From the NCBI GenBank assembly GCA_001662425.1, contig BDDC01000104.1:38698-56474 (forward strand): a DNA stretch of 17,777 bases, written 5' to 3'. Below the pieces are notes generated by a model. It did no database searches. It saw nothing but the letters and a program-made list of their open reading frames with translations, and had not been told where the DNA came from. Shown here piece after piece: positions 1 to 9,848 of this stretch. A program made the position numbers and the translations under genes. The stretch comes from Chlamydomonas sphaeroides. Lineage: Eukaryota > Chlorophyta > Chlorophyceae > Chlamydomonadales > Chlamydomonadaceae. Each line of letters opens with the position of its first letter. The first letter of the stretch is position 1.

Positions 1-1976
1 CGCCGCCGACATCGTCCCGCGCCACGACACCAAGTACCACAACAAGGACCTCGTGGACGCGATCGACCGGATGTACGGCGTACGGCCGCTCGTACACTGC
101 TACAACGGCGCGCTGTCTGAGGTGCGTGCCGGGGCGGGTCGAGTCCGCTGCGGGGAGCCCGCAGGCCGGGCAGCTCCTGCACACCGCGCCCTCCGAGGGC
201 CGTCGGCGGCACACACGACCCGGTCAACCTGCACTGCTGCGCTTCGCGCACAGATTTGGAACCCCATACATGTCTATGTCGTGTCATATCCTTGTCCTGT
301 CCTGTCCTGTCAACAAAGTCTCCGCTGCGTGTCCCTCAGATCTGGATGTGCTTTGACAAGGACCTGCGGCCGTTTGACTGCGACGCCACGCACGAGAAGG
401 GCGGCTGCGCGGAGCTCACCATCCCGCCGCTGCCCGGCAAGGGTGCGGCCGCCAGCCTCGACGGTGCGAACGCCGCCGCCGACTTCTACTACGCGGACGA
501 TGCGGACGTCAGCGGCGCCGACGACATGCTGCCGGTGCTGGCTGCGCAGCGCGCCGTCGCCGACACCGCGGTCGCGGCGCTGAACGCTTTCGCGGATGCC
601 GTCGCCGGCGGCGATAGCGAGGCGCGCGCTGAGGCGGGCCGCGGCGCCGACGGCATGAGCGGGATCATGTCCCTGCTGCGCGGCTCGCTGGAGGCCGGCC
701 AGCGCGCTGCCGGGCAGCAGCTGGTCGTGTCGCTGCTCGACGGCGCCGCCGAGCAGGAGCCGCTGCACGCCGCCGCCGCGGAGGCGGAGGCCGCCGCCAC
801 CGCTGCCGCCAACGAGGTCGCCGCCGCCGCCGCCAACGCAGCCAGCGCCGCCGTCGCCGTGGCGGGCCAGGCGGCGGCCGAGGTGGCGACGTCCCTCCTG
901 ACCGCCGCCGCTGCGGACGGCGGCGACGGCGCCGCCGCCGCCGGCTCCCTGTCGCCGCTGGGCTCGCTCCTCTCGTTCCTGGGCGTGGGGCCGGGCATGC
1001 TGCGCGGCATGGCCTCCCTGGGCGCCGCCAGCCTCCGCACCGCGCGCGACGCTCACCTGGCCGACGCCGCGGCGGCGCGGGCGGAGCTGGCCCGGCTGCG
1101 CGCCGCCGCCGGCTCGGGCGGCGAGGGGCTGGCGGAGCGCTACCTGGCGGACGAGGTGGACGGCCACTACGTGGACTGGGTGAGCGGCTGGGTGGGGCAG
1201 TGCACGGTGCGGCATGGGCGACATGCGGCCCTGGGCGCTGCCAGCACGCTCGCTGCGTAGGGGCCGCACCACCTGCACCCGGCCCCGGCGCCGCCCACAC
1301 GCCACGCCCCTGCGCTGCCGCCTCGCTGCAGGTGCCTGAGGGCGATGCGCCCAGCTCCGGCGCCGCCCTCGCGGAGTACCTGGCGGCCCTTGCCTCCGCC
1401 GCGTCGGCCGACGGCAGCGCCGACGGCCAGGAAACCGCCGCCGAGGCGGCGGCGCTGGAGCTGCTGGCGGTGCAGCGGCACTCGGCGGCGGCTCAACTCG
1501 CAGCGGCGCAGCTGGCCGGCGCTGCCTCGGCGGCGGGGCAGCGCGCCGCCGCTGCCCTAGCGGCCCACCTCTTCCAGGCGGCCACCGCTGCCGCCGACGG
1601 CTCCCGTACAGCCGCCGCCGACAGCTCTGTGAGCACGGCGGCGTCCGCCACCGATACGACCACCATTAGCGCCGCCGCATCGGCGCCGTCCGCCTCTTCC
1701 TGGTCCGACGGCGCTGGCAGCTGGCTGTCGGCTGCGCAGCTGGCGGCGGTTATGGGCATGGCGGTGGTGCAGATCGGGCTCGTACTACTGGTGGTGGCGT
1801 TTGTCCTCCGGCGCAGCGTCGCCCGCTGGAGCCGCGCCTCGGCCGCTGCCGCTGCCGGCAGTGCGGCCGAGCCGCTGCTGGCGGCGCCGCCGGCTGGTGA
1901 CGAGAGCAGCGACGACGAGGACGGCGTGGCGGCGGCGCGGCCGGGGGTGGTTGTGGTGCTGACCAAGGAGGTGTAA
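1..1976 (+). CDS. Ribonuclease T2 family protein, C-terminal part, membrane-anchored (partial)
   Basis: Three exons are visible: 2-121 (entered from upstream), 340-1179 and 1332-1976, with GT-AG introns 122-339 and 1180-1331, both phase 0, and a TAA stop. They encode the last 534 residues. Visible residues 1-63 match the end of the RNase T2 fold: a Tyr/Asp-rich helix, then GVRPLVHCYNGALSE, then IWMCFDKDLRPFDC with the spaced cysteines that form the late disulfides in plant S-like RNases. The two catalytic histidine motifs (CAS I and CAS II) would lie upstream of the window, so activity cannot be judged. Residues about 64-455 are Ala/Gly-rich low complexity unlike the family. Residues 457-479 form one strongly hydrophobic helix followed by Arg-Arg and a short tail with an acidic ESSDDEDG stretch. 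This suggests a type I membrane protein with a luminal or extracellular RNase domain. Known T2 RNases cleave single-stranded RNA in secretory or vacuolar compartments. The membrane topology is my inference. Confidence 0.72.
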
Positions 1977-2498
1977 GTCCATGGTTGGATAGCCGAGACG
2001 CAAGGACGGCGAACCCTCGCGAAAGCGCTCTTGACGCAGGAGTGGGAGCGTGCACGCTGCTGCAGCGTGCGTGGGTATGGCGGCTGCGGGTCGCGGTGGC
2101 GGTGGGTGGCTGTGGAAGGCAGGCCCGCGTGTGCCGGCGGACGGAAGGTTGACAGCTGGTGGAGTGACGTTTGTTTGCAGGTTGGTAGGCTCGACGGCTT
2201 TTTGTGTTGTCGCGTACCTGTGTTTCGACAGTTCCGTCCCCATGTACAGCGTTTTTATTGTCGTGCGGCGTGCACCAGGGGTGCACGTTGACTTGTTTGT
2301 AGCGTGTAGGCTCTGCTCATGTAGCTTGCATTCGGAGCTTTGCAGCAAGCTTGGTGCATGTGCATGGGAAGCTGCTTGGTGAGGGGCAGAGCGGAGCAGG
2401 CCGCCAAGCGCTCTGGCGTCTGGGCCGGGTGCTGGTGCGCTTGTTGGGGCGGAATGGCTGTACTATAGTTATGTGGCAATGCCATGCCACAGTGCACA

Positions 2499-2503
2499 TG
2501 TAA
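2499..2503 (+). terminator. TGTAA polyadenylation signal of the RNase T2-like gene
   Basis: TGTAA is the usual poly(A) signal of volvocalean nuclear genes, with cleavage about 10-20 bases later. It lies about 520 bases after the stop codon, giving a 3' UTR of typical length for these algae. The stop codon at 1974-1976 also sits in a TGTAA (1972-1976), which is too early to serve as the main signal. Confidence 0.5.
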
Positions 2504-2649
2504 TATAAGAAGGCATTGGACAGAGCGACCGAGCGACCTGTGGCGAACTAACACCCGCGACCGCTGCCAGGCCACGGCGTGCCACGGGGTGCGCGAGGTT
2601 GGGTTAGTGCCACGCTTTGGGCCCCGCCCCTCTCATCAGCCACGGCTGT

Positions 2650-2668
2650 CGTAATTTCAAGAATTACG
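2650..2668. repeat. AT-rich perfect palindrome with HSE-like core
   Basis: Arms CGTAATT and AATTACG pair perfectly around the 5-base centre TCAAG, about 85 bases before the anthranilate synthase ATG. The centre also reads TTC-AA-GAA, which is two inverted units of the heat-shock-factor motif nGAAn. It stands out in very GC-rich surroundings. It could be a transcription factor site or chance. Confidence 0.4.
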
Positions 2669-2705
2669 TCCACCGAACGCCCGCGAAGCAGCTGCCGGCA
2701 CCCTA

Positions 2706-2723
2706 ATGCGACGCTCGACATAA
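2706..2723 (+). promoter_or_regulatory. Five-codon upstream ORF in the anthranilate synthase leader
   Basis: An ATG at 2706 opens a reading frame of five codons (MRRST) ending in TAA at 2721-2723, 30 bases before the main ATG at 2754. If the transcript starts upstream of 2706, this uORF could lower initiation at the main start. No transcript evidence is available. Confidence 0.35.
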
Positions 2724-2753
2724 CAGGACCACTCTTGATTGAACCCTGTTGCA

Positions 2754-5700
2754 ATGCCGTCACTACTCGGCCAGCGGCCGCACCTGAATGTTCGCGAGAC
2801 GACCACCTCGTCGGCACAGAGCAAGCTTGTCCTGCCCGTGCGGGTGAGCTCGCTGGCCGCCGCGACAATTCCTGGTCGCGAACGCAGAACTTGTACACGA
2901 GCACACAGTGTGTTGCCGTATGGCCTGCTGCAGGCTCCACGCACAGGATTGTCGCGCGGCGTGCTGCCGGTGCGCGCTGCAGCGACAGTCGACGCGGGCG
3001 CGTCGACCCGTAACGCGGCGGGTGAGGAGAGCTATGCAGATGACGCTGATGGCTCGGTTTCAGTCTTAAAAGCGTGCAAACGTGCTTCGACTGCTTGGCG
3101 ATGGCTTGCAAACGTGCACGTGCAGCCCCAGGTCGAGCGCCTGGGCTAGATCCTCGGCCTGCCTATGCCAATTCATGATTGATACGATGTGTTGCGCAAA
3201 TTGGCACGCCCACAGGCTCTGCCGCGGCACACCATGCCGCGCCATCGCACGCCGCGGGCAGCAACGGCGCTGCCCACGACGCCGACTTTCAGCGCTTCCT
3301 GGACGCGGTCAAGGGCGGTGCCAACCTCGTGCCGCTGAGCAAGCGGATCTTTTCGGACCACCTCACGCCCGTGTCCGCCTACCGGTGCGCCGGGCCAGCT
3401 GGGCTCCCTCCGCCCGGCTCCAGCCTCGCCACCCGGCCCCAGCCGTAGCTCTAACGCACACGCCTTCCTCCCGCGCTGTCTCCCGGGTCCTTACGGGGAC
3501 CCGCCTCTCAAGCGCGCCTGCGCGCCCCTGCGGGCGGCGCTGGGGCCGCAGAGCACCCCACGGCACGGCACGAACCCACCGCCCGCCCGCCCGGCCCCTG
3601 CGCTCCCTGCTTCGCAGCTGCCTGGTCCCCGAGTCCGACTCGCAGCTGCCCAGCTTCCTGCTGGAGAGCGTGGTCAACGGCGACCAGCAGGGCCGCTACA
3701 GCTTCCTGGGCTCCAGCCCCGCCCTGGAGGTGGTGGCCACCCGGGACCAGGTGCGGCGCGGCAGCAGGTCTGCGCCTGTAGGGGCCCGGAGGGAGGGGGA
3801 AGCGGCCGGATCGCTGCATTGATGGCTGCATCGCCGAGGACCCATGTCCAGGCCGCGCGGTTGTGAGGGGCAGGAAGGGGCTGCGGAGGCGCGGCGTGGC
3901 CCGCTGCCCTCAGTGGCCGTAGGGCAGAGGGCGTGGGGGGATCGAGGGCGCAGCGCCGCTGGGTCCGGACGGGCGGCGTGACCAGACTGAGGGCGGGAGG
4001 GGGGCGCGGTGGCACCCGACCGAGCGGGGGAGGATGAGGGCCCGCAGGGCCCTTGTCTGGCAGCGAGCGCACCACCGGAGGAGCTAGCCGGCCCAGCCGG
4101 CGCAGAGAGCCCGGCCATGTTGGGGCCGAGGACCCGGGCAGGGCGCTGGGCACGTGCGGCGGTCGCGAGGGAGAAGGGTGGGCCTGGGGACGTGGCATCG
4201 CCCGCGGTGTGGGGCACAGCACTGACGGCGACTGAGCCTCACCCGCGCCCTGCCGCCGTGACCTGGCCTTGCGAGGCGAGGCGAGGCGAGGCACAGGGGC
4301 AGCAGTGCGGGCACCCCCCGGCGGCGGCTGGCTGGCTGGCTGGCGTGTGGCCCGCTGGCGCCCGCCCAGCCCCCCATGCCCTGGCCTTGCCACGTGCCCG
4401 CCCTCCCCATCCACATCCACTGCCTGCGGAGCGGCCCGACACGCACAGGCGCCCCTTGCTTCTGACCCCTTCGTTTCCCCTGCCCTCCCCCGACCCCAGG
4501 TCGTGCTGCTGGACCATGCCGCCGGCAGCCGGACCGTCACCAGCATGGCCGACCCCATGCAGGTGCGGGCAGGGGGGCGGCGGGGGCCGGGAGGGAGGGC
4601 AAGGGGTTCGTGCCGGCCCGGTCCGGCAAGCAGCGAGCGGGGAGCGGGGAGGAGCAGGGGTCAGGAGACGGGAGGCATGCTGCAGGGGTGGCTGCAGAGC
4701 CGCCAGCTTGGCGATACCCCTTGCGATGCGGGGAGGGGCATAAGAGGGGAGGGGCAAGGAAGACGCGGGGGTGGAGGCTTGTCAGCACCCCCTGGCCGCA
4801 GCCTGGCGGGGGAAGGCTGTCGGCAGAGGCGAACGGCGCCGCCATGGCTCTGGCTCTATGCCCGTGCGGCCGTCACCCGCCCGTGCGCAGAGCCGAGCCG
4901 GGCGGGGCTGCGAGGGAGGGCAGGCCGAGGGAGGGCAGGCCGAGGGCTGCATGCCCGCTGCCTGAGTCGCCCACGGCCCCCAAGCCATGTGCGCCATCCG
5001 CCCTCCCTTACCCATCCCCCTCAGCTGCCCGAGAGCCTCAGCCGCAACTGGCGGCCCGCCAAGGTGGACGGCATCCCCGACGTGTTCACGGGCGGCTGGG
5101 TGGGGTACGCCGGGTACGACACGGTGCGGTACGTGTACGGCAACAAGCTGCCCTTCGAGACGGCCCCCAACGGTGAGGAGCGGTGGCGCTTGGGCTCCCG
5201 GGTTGCGGCTGGGCGGGCGCGGCGGCATGTGGGCAAGAGCTCGGACGGCGGTTGAGCTGCTGAGCGGGCCTGCTGCTCGCCCTGCTGCTCAAGCATTACG
5301 ATGTACATTTTTACCCCTCCAACATCCTTACATCATCCCTCGACTGTGACGTGGTGTTTCGACCCTCATGACACGAATCCAACGCTCGCTTCCCCTTACC
5401 TTGCCCTCTCCCTGCGCTGTGCGTCAGACGACCGGCAGCTGCCCGACATGCACCTGGCGCTGTACTACGACGTGGTGGTGTTCGACCAGGCCACCAAGGT
5501 GCTGTACCCCATCGCCTGGGTGCCCGTCAGCGAGCAGGCGAGCAGGGCGCGGGGGGGATGGCGGGAGGAAGGGGAGGGGTGGGCGGGAGGAGACGGGATG
5601 AAGAAGGGGGGGGCGAGTGGAGAAATCATCGGGAGGGACTGGCAGTTCAGGCAGCCATCTGGGGCAGCCAGGAGGAGCGCAGGGTGGAAGCGGGGTCCAG

Positions 5701-8678
5701 CATAGTACGGTGAGCAGGTGACGGCAGGGGCATGGCAACGAAGGCTGATGAGGGCAACTGAAGGGGCGCAGTCAGGAGCCTCAGGACGGGCCGGCCAAAG
5801 CAACAACGGCTGCATGAGGCCTCCACCGCCCCACCGGCGTCGCCCTGCCTAACCCTCACGCCCGCCCTAACCTCGCCCGTCAGGAGGCTGCCAGCCCCGA
5901 GGCACTGCGCGCCGCCTACGACGCGGGCTGCGGCCGCCTCGCTCGGCTGGCGCAGCGGCTGGCGTCGCCCCCGCCCGCGGGCGGCCTCACCCCGGGCGCC
6001 ATCAGCCTGGACCTCAACCAGCGGCCCGCGGTGCCCACCGTCAGCAACATGACCAAGGAGGTGCGGCGGCGGGGGGAGGGACGGGGCAGGAGCGGGGCAG
6101 GGTTCGTGTCGGTGGCAGCTGCCAGGCAGACGGGAAGCTGGGCGCAGCGTGCGCGCCGGTGGCGCCCGGCCGGCGGCCGGGGCGCGCGGCGGCAGCAACA
6201 CCGCCCAGCCTGAGTGCGCGGGGGGAAAGGGAGTTGGGCCAGCTCCTGGCCGTGCTGGGCAAGCGCTCGCCCATGCGCTAGCCGCCTCCCTTTGCCGGCC
6301 CTCGCCCGCGCCCTCTTGCCGTCCTCTCTCGCGCTGGGCCGTCCCGTCCATGCGGCCCACTCGCCATCACGTCTCCATCTCCCGCTGCCTGCGCCCCCCC
6401 ACCCACCCAACCACCCCAGGAGTTCTTGGGCGCTGTTGGCGCCACCAAGGAGCACATCCAGGCGGGCGACATCTTCCAGCTGGTGCTGTCGCAGCGCTTC
6501 GAGCGCCGCACCTTCGCCAGCCCCTTCGAGGTCTACCGCGCGCTGCGGGTGGTCAACCCCTCGCCCTACATGGTGTACATGCAGGTGCGGGTGGGGGAGC
6601 GGAAGGAGGGGTGGAGCAGGGAACAGGCGCAGCGTGTGTGTGTTTTCGTGTCCAGCCGGCCGCTCCACCGCCGTGGCCCCGGCACCCGGCGCCCGCGCTG
6701 CGCCACCTCCCTTGCTTTGCTTGTGTGACCGATACCGTGTGCCGCGCTCAGGCCCGGTAATGTGCTTCACACCCACAACCCCAATTCCCAACCCCAACCC
6801 CCAACCGCAGGCTCGCGGCTGCCACATCGTGAGCTCCTCGCCCGAGATCCTGTGCCGCGTGGACAACCAGCGGGTGGTGACCAACAGGCCGCTGGCGGGC
6901 ACCCGCGCGCGCGGCAAGGACCCCGTCGCCGACAAGGCGCTCGAGGTGGAGAGGGGAGGGGCGGCGGGGAGGGGCGGGCCGAGTGGTTGGGGGCTTCGGC
7001 CCTGGTGCGGGGGCGCCGGCTGGTGCTGGGAGGAGAGACGGGGACACGGTGCTGGGAGCCGATGGTGGGGTTGCACCCACCTCGATTCCTGACGGTGGAG
7101 CTCTTACCCACCTCGCGTCCTGACCTGGTTCCGCGCCTGCCATGTACGTGCGCGCGGCCATAGTTGGTCCATGCGTCTCCTCATTACCCATGCGTCCCCT
7201 TATGTTCCGCCACCTGCCCTGCCGCACCCGCACTGCAGGAGGATCTGCTCAAGGACCAGAAGGAGCTGGCGGAGCACGTCATGCTGGTGGACCTGGGCCG
7301 CAACGACGTGGGCAAGGTAGGGGGAAGACGGGGCAGACAAGGGAAGGCGGCGATGACCCGAGGTAGTGGGGGCAAGTGGAGCCCCGCGCCCCCTGCCAAG
7401 CGGACAGGCGCAGGCGCAGGTGCAGGTGCAGGTGCAGGGGGAGACCTGTGTCGCCCGCCAGACGAACACGCCTCAGCCCGAGGCCCCCACCCCACCACGA
7501 GCCCTGCCGCTCCTCCCGATGCCCTGTCGCTCTCCTACCCCTCCAACCCCTTCTCCCCCATCCCTCCAGGTGTCCATCTCCGGCTCCGTGGTGGTGGAGA
7601 AGCTGATGGAGGTGGAGCGCTACTCGCACGTCATGCACATCTCCTCCACCGTCACCGGCTCCCTGCTGCCGCAGCTCGACTCGTGGGACGCGCTGCGCGC
7701 CGCGCTGCCCGCCGGCACCGTCAGCGGAGCGCCCAAGGTGGGCAAGCGGCTGCGGAGCGAAAAGCGAGGGGGAAGGGGAGGGGGGCGAAGGGAAGAGGTG
7801 GGAGGGAAAAGGAGAGAGGGGAGCGGGGAGCGGGGAGAGGAGTCTAGCCAGTGGACGCAACAAGTGTGAGAATGTGGAGGTTTACTCAGGACTGCCGGCC
7901 GGCACCATTGGTTCACCTCCCGCTCTCCCATCCCTGCCCCCTGGCCCCTTCCCCCCTGCTTAGGTTCGTGCCATGCAGATCATTGACGAGCTAGAGGTCA
8001 ACAAGCGCGGGCCGTACGGCGGCGGCGTCGGCCACGTGTCGTTCACGGGTGCGTGAGGGGTCGTGGGGACGCAGGCACAGGGCCCCCTATGCTGGGTCGC
8101 GTGCGCAGGTGGAAGAAAGCTGCCCCGTGCGCCGCGAGGCTAGCCAGGCTTGCTGTTGTTGGCGGGGTGTTGGGGTGTGCTGCTTTGCCCGCGGCCCGCA
8201 ACCACCGCCCACACTGTTGTCCACACGTCCTCCCAACTGCCCCCGCCTGCTCCCCCAGGCGCCATGGACATGGCCCTGGGCCTCCGCACCATGGTCATCC
8301 CCGACTCGGCCGCCGACACGCTCTACCGCTACGACGCGCCGGGGGCGCCCGGGGCGCCGCCGCGCCGCGAGTGGAGCGTGCACATCCAGGTCAGGGGGGG
8401 GGCGGGGCAGGGGCCTAGAGGCACTGGGCGCAGCGGTGCCCGGGGCGCGCGGTCGTGCTATGGGTTTGGCTTACGACTGCTGGCGCGTGGGCTCAACGCC
8501 TTCCCATTCCCCCTCCCCCCTCCCCCATCCCCCACACACCCAGGCGGGCGCCGGCATCGTGGCCGACTCGGTGCCCGAGGCCGAGTACGAGGAGACGGTC
8601 AACAAGGCGGCGGCGCTGGGCCGCGCCATTGACCTGGCGGAGCAGGCCTTTGTGCGGGACGGCCGCGCCGTGGCGTAG
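2754..8678 (+). CDS. ASA1: Anthranilate synthase alpha subunit (component I), chloroplast-type
   Basis: The enzyme converts chorismate and an amino group from glutamine or ammonia to anthranilate, the first committed step of tryptophan synthesis, normally in the plastid with a glutaminase beta subunit. Fourteen exons join in frame to 654 residues: 2754-3021, 3216-3384, 3618-3750, 4500-4562, 5025-5172, 5428-5537, 5884-6060, 6420-6584, 6811-6945, 7239-7316, 7570-7737, 7964-8048, 8259-8389, 8544-8678. An in-frame TGA at 2736 precedes the chosen ATG. Residues 1 to about 75 are basic and Ser/Ala/Arg-rich and end in VRAAA, like a transit peptide. The tryptophan feedback motif LLES-x10-S is intact (160-163, 174). 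Chorismate-binding landmarks are GDIFQLVLSQRF (372-383), NPSPYM (402-407), SSSPEI (419-424), PLAGTRARG (438-446), DLGRND (474-479), HISSTVTG with the catalytic-type His505, GTVSGAPK (531-538) and AGAGIVADS (611-619). The second exon's acceptor (after 3215) is chosen from frame. Intron 5538-5883 has a GC donor; the alternative GT donor at 5526 would drop four residues. Intron 3751-4499 is the longest (749 bases) and holds only simple repeats. Confidence 0.95.
4271..4344. repeat. Short tandem repeats in the longest anthranilate synthase intron
   Basis: Four copies of GCGAG lie at 4271-4290 and four-plus copies of GGCT at 4326-4344. They sit inside intron 3751-4499 and are probably ordinary replication-slippage repeats. 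Confidence 0.8.
4911..4946. repeat. 15-base tandem repeat in an anthranilate synthase intron
   Basis: The unit CGAGGGAGGGCAGGC occurs at 4911-4925 and again at 4926-4940, followed by a partial third copy. It lies within intron 4563-5024, upstream of the acceptor at 5023-5024. Confidence 0.85.
7405..7439. repeat. Hexamer tandem repeat in an anthranilate synthase intron
   Basis: About five copies of a 6-base unit, GCAGGC grading into GCAGGT, lie inside intron 7317-7569. This is simple-sequence DNA with no sign of function. Confidence 0.8.
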
Positions 8679-9848
8679 AGGGCCAAGCCTGTTGGCTTGG
8701 GTCTCTAGCGTGGGGGGTGGAGGCAGGCGTTGGAGCTTGGGGAGCGGCGCGGCGGTGAGGCAGCCGCTGTGGCGCTGGAGCAGGGGTGGGGGCTGGAAGT
8801 GAGGAAGCGGGGAGCAGGGCAGGGCAAGGGGGCGTGCGATAGTGGTGGCTGCGGAGGCTTGGCGCCGCTGGCGAGATAGCTGGGCGACCGGGCGGCGTGG
8901 GGTCGTCGGGTGAGGGAGTTACCGCAGGTGCTGTGGACTGGTCGGGGGGCGTTGTTAGGCAGCGCCTGTGCTGCCCCCCCCCCAGGGATGGCGACGGGCG
9001 TGCTTCGCCTGCGTGAGGCTGGCGTGCGGCTGCCGCAGCGGCCGCGGCCGGCTGTGTGCGGGCGGCATGCGGGCGGTGCCGCGCTGTCGTGGGGTGGGGC
9101 TGGGCTGGCGGTGCAGCTGGTGCAGCGGGCGCAGCGCAGTGCGATGCGCTGTGGCGGAGCGAGAGCTCAAGCGGCCAAGGCACGCGGCGCATGGCTGAAG
9201 GATTGGCCTGGGGCCCCTGCGGGATGTGAGCAAGCCGAGGCCGCGAAGGCTGTCGCGCGGTGACGCAGTGCACCGCGCTCAGGCAGCAGGAGGCTTGTGT
9301 ACGGAAGTTGGGTCAGGACTGAGGTGGCGTTAACACATGGCAGTCGCAGGAGCCGCGCGCCACAGCCTGCATGCTCCGCCTGCACTCGCGCGCCGCCGCA
9401 CAGCAACTCGCCCTGCGCCTGCGCCGCCCCCGCGGCAGCCGCTGCGCCCCGAGCATGACGCCGCCGTCGCACGCCCGGCCTCATGCACGCACACATGCCC
9501 GCCCACAGCCCTGGCTGCCGTCCGTCAATGGCCAATGGCCAAGCAACAGTGGCCCCATGCGCATCCCCTCACACCCGGTTCGGTCCGTTCCCGCCTTTCC
9601 CTAGCCCACAGCAGCAACCCATCATCCGCCGCCGCCCCGTCGTCAACCCGCCAGCCGCGCCGGCGGCACAGCGCCCTGTGGCGGCTGCCTGCCTTGCCCC
9701 GCTCCTCTCGCCCACTCAGACGTTCCCTTCCCCGCCTTCGCTCCGCCGCCCTAGCTCCCAGGGGCGCGGGCTCCGCCCACACACCGCCACCAACAACCGA
9801 TGAAACTGCGCCCGCTGCCGCTGCGTACCGCCCCCACTGCACGGTCCA
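8679..9848. other. Convergent spacer holding two 3' UTRs
   Basis: The anthranilate synthase stop (8678, plus) and the SF3B4 stop (9849, minus) face each other across 1,170 bases. The stretch should contain both 3' UTRs. No TGTAA was found by eye on either strand; the closest near-match is TGTAC at 9298-9302. A C-homopolymer run lies near 8978-8987. Long frames here, such as 8910-9263 plus, show no recognisable protein and are put down to high GC content. Confidence 0.5.

Larger units (their letters stand above)
2517..2753 (+). promoter_or_regulatory. Upstream region and 5' leader of anthranilate synthase
   Basis: This tandem spacer lies between the presumed poly(A) site of the RNase-like gene and the first in-frame ATG of the anthranilate synthase gene. 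No clear TATA box is seen. It contains a 19-base palindrome (2650-2668) and a short upstream ORF (2706-2723), listed separately. The transcription start cannot be placed from the sequence. Confidence 0.35.

Noticed and set aside
310..1305. Long minus-strand frames opposite the RNase T2-like gene
   Set aside because: They are antisense shadows of GC-rich, Ala-coding exons, have no recognisable protein, and the plus strand has consistent splice sites and a family match.
4009..4743. Long plus-strand frame inside anthranilate synthase
   Set aside because: It lies mostly in intron 3751-4499, is in the wrong frame for the conserved exon at 4500-4562, and shows no domain.
5526..5537. GT donor (GTCAGC) as the end of the sixth anthranilate synthase exon
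   Set aside because: It keeps the frame but is a poor donor and drops four residues (VSEQ). The GC donor resembles the one forced in SF3B4. It remains possible, so it is recorded as the alternative.
8910..9263. 117-codon plus-strand ORF after anthranilate synthase
   Set aside because: It has no recognisable protein, signal or splice support and lies in the expected 3' UTR. Long chance frames are common at this GC content.
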